Source: Saccoglossus kowalevskii (taxonomy: Eukaryota; Hemichordata; Enteropneusta; Harrimaniidae). Taken from it: a DNA stretch of 23,879 nt. The translations under genes were made by a program, and so were the position numbers. Positions 18,989 through 23,879 of this stretch are shown one piece after another (position 1 is the first letter of the stretch; each line of letters starts with the position of its first letter). Location of the stretch: contig NW_003143303.1 in the NCBI RefSeq assembly GCF_000003605.2, positions 152,651-176,529 of the forward strand, given 5' to 3'. Below the pieces are notes generated by a model. It did no database searches and was not told the DNA's origin. It saw nothing but the letters and a program-made list of their open reading frames with translations.

Positions 18989-21965
18989 CTACAAAAGACA
19001 ACAATATAATAGTCATAAACAAACTTTTTTAGAACATTCACAATTTGAATTATAAAACTGACATCATTATGCAAACACCCATTGGTTGGTATTTGAATTT
19101 ACTTTGACAGTTAACCATATCATTTTGCATTTTAACAATTTTGTGACATTGATTAAAACAACATTTTGCAAAATTTACTGATACTCGTAGGAGCCCAGAA
19201 AAATGTCAATGCTACAGAATTTCACAATTGTTCAATGACATGCAAACATTTCTTGAGAAATTAAAAAAAAATCTTAACACTAGGAAACTGGCACTAAATG
19301 TATGATCACCCTAGTTTGTCTATACAAAGATTGATGTACATGTGACCACAGTACTTTAACGAGGCAGCATACAAATGAATGTACTTTATGATATTAGTGC
19401 AAAAAAAACCTTACTATTATACATACAATGTACATATTCATTACACTAATGTAAGGAATACATGTATATATCACCAGGAACTCTAGATGAGAACAGAGAA
19501 AAACAAAAAAACAAGTTCTACAGGAAAAATAATATTAATTCAAAAATATCCACACAACAAAACATTATTTTTCTTTAATATCCTCAAAAAAAATCAAACA
19601 AAATTCTAACGAATCGTTAAAAATGACTAACGATCACAATCTTGTTCCTTATTATATCATTTTTTTCTCAACAGATTCATAAAAAGGATTTTTTGTGACC
19701 ACTGTATTGTATAGCACGTGTCTAATAAGATAGAGGGATCAGCTCAATAAAAGGGTTTATCAAAACATGGCACTTTTCAAATGCTGCCACACATGTAGTT
19801 TCAAATATTGGTAGATGCTGCTTTTTATCAATGACAAGTTTCTATTTGGTCTATTATAGTAGTGCAGACGTTAACTTCAGACGTGTTTCTACGGTCAAAA
19901 CATTTTATGATGCACAATATACAACAAATGTGATTTTTGGTTTATATAATGTGTGGTATCCAAATTTGGTTGGACTACATGCAGTTTAATATTTCATAAA
20001 AATAACAAACTTAGAGGCTATAGCAGTCAAAATTTAACAGTTTTTTTTTACAGTATTGACAAGTGGCTCAAATAATTCAGTGGTCAAACTGATTAATTAA
20101 GTTTTCAGAGTTCAACATATTATATTGAAACTCCAGTGGTACTGTGTGAACTACAAATAACATTGAGTATATGTAAATATTTCAAATTAATATAAATCAA
20201 ATTTAAAATGCCATTACTTGTCACAAATTTAATTGTATTCTAATATAGTAATCAATTTGGTATGCAGTACATTGAAATGAGTATAAATCAAAGTACATGT
20301 CTAGTGGTTGGATTGATTCAGTTATTCCAGTACCATGTATTATAAAGTAACTCAGTACTAGTAGTACTCCAGTGGTGGGGCACAAATAACAAGTCATTTC
20401 ATTTCATAACAAAGTCCCTGTTGGTTCATAGTAAACATGTGATCAGTCAATGTATGTCAGAGACATGGTTTTAAAACAACATATTTAATCAGATCTGGTT
20501 CTATAAATGTTCAATGTATACACCAAGAAGCACAATAGCTGTATCCATATACAACCAAGATCTGGCTCTGGCTCCAGAATTACAGAAATGTTTGATTTTA
20601 ATGATTTGAGATATCATAATGTCAAGTATCAAGTTTGAACAAATTCTATCTATACATGGCTGAGATCTGGTGCTGTAATAGCAGAAAAACTTGATTTTGA
20701 TAAATTTCTAAACATTAAATTTAATTCTGCCAAAAAATGAATGTGCATATGTACACAACTCAAGATATATGATGTGTGTGTAGTTTGAATGAAATCTTTC
20801 AAGGCACGTTCGAGATACAGGTCGTTATGGGCCGACTGACAGATGGACGCTCATACGCACACATGAAGGTCAATCCAGAAGTGCCTGTTTTTGAGCATCA
20901 TTCAAATGGGAACCAACAAGGAATATGTGTACATACACATGTATATGAAGCCAACGTAAATCAGATTTGACAAATGCCATTATTTTAGCAACTTGTCACA
21001 AAACTGATAGTATAATAGTAATAAATTAGGCGTACAGAATATTTGAATAAGTATAAATCAAAGTACATTGTCTATTTTGTTGATTGAAAGCGGTTGTGTT
21101 CTTGCATTTAATCTTAGGCTATTTTGGAATGCAGATAAAATTGCATTTTCAAATGAAGAATTAACACAAATAATAAATCAATAAATGATAGGAATTTAAA
21201 TTTATAAATAATTAGTCTAACCTTTTGAATGCCATAATTTTTTGCCACATTTTTATGTAAATTTTCTAAAATTTCTTAATTTTGGATAACATGGACATCA
21301 TTTTACATTGCTTACAGGTTTAATCAACATTTAAAAAAAATAGAAAATTTATTCAATTGAATTTAAATTGATTAAATTTTTTTCATGGTGACTTAAGTTG
21401 GCTTTTTAAGTTAAAATATTCCACTATGATATCATGATAAGGTCAGAGATGATAGATGACTTGTAATATTTCTAGAAATGCTAACAATGTACACAAGTGC
21501 CTCATAGAGAGATGTTCATCATGTCATCATTTTTCCAACCAAAATTTTAGTTCAAACATTTGTTATATTTTGTCTTATAATTTCATCATTCCTTTATCTA
21601 CAGTTTTTGATCCAGATTTCAAAAAACAATAATTCAGGTTTACTTTCAGTGACAAAGGGTCAATCAACATTTATGTTTAAAAGGGTTAAAATTACCATAT
21701 TTTTGGTTAACAAAATAGACCCTGGGTTTAGGAAACTTTTGATAAAGTTCAAGAGGACTAATTGCTGAAGTTATTACATTGAATATATAGAGGCTATACA
21801 TCTACAGTATTGAATACATGCAACATGTGGTACATTGTACAAAGATCACAATCTGTCACAACAGACAGACTATTCTATCCACATGATTACATTTATTGTA
21901 ACCCCTTACTGGTAAATTACATATAGTATAACATCAATGATTACAAATATCAACTGATAAAGTAA
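18989..21965 (-). other. BTBD8: Upstream intron of the BTBD8-like gene, left part
   Basis: Sequence 5' of the first visible exon on the gene strand. I looked for a first BTB exon (a VxGxxFxAHKxVL-type motif) and found none. AT-rich, with A and T runs. A repetitive unit occupies about 20218-21083. Confidence 0.55.
20218..21083 (+). repeat. Repetitive unit bounded by about 95-bp direct repeats
   Basis: Segments at about 20218-20312 and 20991-21083 are diverged direct copies (acttgtcacaaa, tagtaat, gagtataaatcaaagtaca). Between them, agatctgg-containing subunits recur at 20491, 20559 and 20663. A GC-richer block at 20807-20870 (gttcgagatacaggtcgtta, then gacagatggacgctcatacg) resembles the end of a mobile element. 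The 64-codon plus-strand frame over that block is not a gene. Confidence 0.55.
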
Positions 21966-23014
21966 AAAAACAAGCAGCCTGTCGGCTGAGATAGCTCCGC
22001 TGTTAGTAATGCACATTACAATTAAAGAACAGAAGATATCATTAGAAAATGAACAATATGCATAGTATCAATGCAATGGGACTTGCTGTTTTCAACAAGA
22101 ATTCAAAAATATAATTTTTCACCATAAATGATTGTGGTTTTTAACAAGAAGAAAATATCACTTTTTACCAAAAATAACAAAAATATTCATCAAAATTAAA
22201 GATATCGTCATGAAATGAACACATTTGAGAATGGTTCACATGTAGTACCCATATATGTAATACATGTATCAAAGCAATTGGACTTGCGGTTTTTAACAAG
22301 AAGTTGAAAATATCACTTTTTACCAAAAATATTCACCAAAATTAGAGAATTAAAGATATCATTACAAAATGAACAAATCTGAGAGAGGTCCACATGTAGT
22401 ACCTATATATGTAATATCAAAGCAATTGCACTTGCGGTTTTTAACAAGAAGTCGAAAATATCAGTTTTTACCAAAAATGACAAAAATATTCACCAAAATT
22501 AGAGAATTGAAGATATCATCACGAAATGAACAAATCTGAGAGAGGTCCACATGTAGTACCTATATATGTAGTATCAAAGCAATTGGACTTGCGGTTTTTA
22601 ACAAGAAGTCGAAAATATCAGTTTTTACCAAAAATGACAAAAATATTCATCAAAATTAGAGAATTGAAGATATGATCATGAAAAGAACAAATCTGAGAGA
22701 GGTCCACATGTAGTACCTATATAAGTAATATCAAAGCAATTGGACTTGCGGTTTTTAACAAGAAGTTGAAAATATCACTTTTTACCAAAAATGACAAAAA
22801 TATTCATCAAAATTAGAGAATTGAAGATATGATTATGAAATGAACAAATCTGAGAGAGGTCTACCCAAGGTACATAAACACCAAGTATCAAAGCATTCAG
22901 GCTTGTAGTTTTCAAGAAGAAGTCGAAAAAGTAAAACATTGACACGGACGACAGAGGACGGACAATCACTCATATGATAAGCTCCGCTCGACAAAGTCTA
23001 CAGCGGAGCTAAAA
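21966..23014 (+). mobile_element. Complete non-autonomous Helentron/pearl-like element with tandem core
   Basis: The 5' end carries a small hairpin (CAGCC..GGCTG) and TAGCTCCGCTGT at 21992-22003. The 3' end carries the exact inverse ACAGCGGAGCTA at 23000-23011. The 3' terminus also folds on itself: AGCTCCGCT (22980-22988) with AGCGGAGCT (23002-23010) around 13 nt. The middle is a tandem array of about 157-bp units (gagagagg starts at 22381, 22539, 22695, 22852). Subterminal inverted repeats, a 3' hairpin and a minisatellite core are the design of non-autonomous Helentrons (HINE, pearl elements of bivalves). There is no Rep/helicase gene, so it depends on an autonomous partner. Confidence 0.75.
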
Positions 23015-23099
23015 AGATGCATAATAAAGTTGGCTGTTTATGTATTTTTTCAAAGTAAAATTTTTGTGAATTTCACAATTAAGTGAAAATCAAAAAATG

Positions 23100-23879
23100 T
23101 AATAAACAAGCAGCCTATCGGCTGAGATAGCTCCGCTGTTAGCAATGCACATTTCAATTAAAGAAGTGAAGACATCATTAGAAAATGAACAATATGAATA
23201 GTATCAAAGCAATCGGACTTACAGTTTTTAACAAGAAGTCGAAAATATCACTTTTTACCAAAAATTACAAAAATATTCACCAAAATAAATTAGAGAATTG
23301 AAGATATCATCACAAAACGAACAAATCTGAGAGAGGTCCACATGTAGTACATGTACCTATATATGTAATATCAAAGCAATCGGACTTACAGTTTTCAACA
23401 AGAAGTCGAAAATATCACTTTTTACCAAAAATGACAAAAATATTCACCAAAATTAGAGAATTGAAGATATCATCACAAAATGAACAAATCTGAGAGAGGT
23501 CCACATGTAGTACCTATATATGTAATATCAAAGCAATCAAACTTGCGGTTTTTAACAAGTCAAAAATATCACTTTTTACCAAAAATGACAAAAATATTCA
23601 CCAAAATTAGAGAATTGAAGATATCATCACGAAATAAACAAATCTGAGAGAGGTCCACATGTAGTACCTATATATGTAGTATCAAAGCAATTGGACTTGC
23701 GGTTTTTAACAAGAAGTCGAAAATATCACTTTTCACCAAAAAATGACAAAAATATTCACCAAAATTAGAGAATTAAAAATATCATTAAAATGAACAAATC
23801 TGAGAGAGGTCCACATGTAGTACCTATATATGTAATATCAAAGCATTTGCACTTGCGGTTTTTAACAAGAAGTCGAAAA
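23100..23879 (+). mobile_element. Second Helentron-like copy, cut by the window end
   Basis: Same orientation and same 5' end as the copy at 21966 (aacaagcagcctatcggctg), beginning about 90 bp after it. The core array runs with gagagagg at 23329, 23492, 23645 and 23802 (spacings 163, 153, 157) to the last base. The 163-bp step comes from a short extra acatgtac stretch. The 3' end is not in the window. Confidence 0.8.

Noticed and set aside
18731-19009. 92-codon plus-strand open frame
   Set aside because: Antisense shadow of the coding exon 18473-18988.
20776-20970. 64-codon plus-strand open frame
   Set aside because: Falls in the GC-richer block of a repetitive unit; no protein motif.
19089-21965. 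Search for the first BTB exon of BTBD8
   Set aside because: No minus-strand segment with a BTB-type motif and splice sites was found, so I place it outside the window.

Overview
This is a eukaryotic window. It is AT-rich, with long introns, GT-AG splice sites, MITE-like elements and a satellite-bearing transposon. It fits a marine invertebrate; the pearl/BIV160-like repeats hint at a bivalve or similar lophotrochozoan, but the sequence does not settle the phylum. It is not prokaryotic: almost all long open frames are accidental, and the real coding sequence is short exons.

One gene dominates. On the minus strand, eleven exons between 18988 and 2116 spell an orthologue of BTBD8 (the vertebrate BTBD8/KIAA1107 'APache' protein, tied to AP-2 and clathrin endocytosis). 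In transcript order they encode: the end of the first BTB region plus an acidic linker and the start of the second BTB domain (18473-18988); the rest of that domain (17205-17294, 16447-16527, 10790-10886); a BACK-like helical region (9795-9883, about 7678-7785, 6984-7166, 6436-6573, 4775-4904); a short hinge (4036-4103); and a 530-residue disordered basic Ser/Pro-rich tail in one large last exon (2116-3708). A polyadenylation signal follows at 2025-2030. The transcription start and the first BTB domain lie beyond the right edge, or in sequence I could not recognise.

Every junction keeps frame except one. The exon near 7.7 kb starts in frame, but no plausible donor joins it in frame to the next exon, and its 3' end lies in a 42-position inverted copy of its own 5' end. 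This is the most unusual local structure in the window.

The rest is intron and flanking sequence. The right end (21966-23879) holds one complete and one truncated copy of a Helitron/Helentron-like non-autonomous element with about 157-bp tandem core repeats. Relics of the same family lie at 5020-5330 and 9196-9590. A MITE family has three copies, at 6.1, 14.9 and 16.7 kb. A further repetitive unit with internal and flanking direct repeats spans about 20218-21083. Region 1-2024 is non-coding downstream sequence. I saw no tRNA, rRNA, CRISPR or second convincing protein gene.
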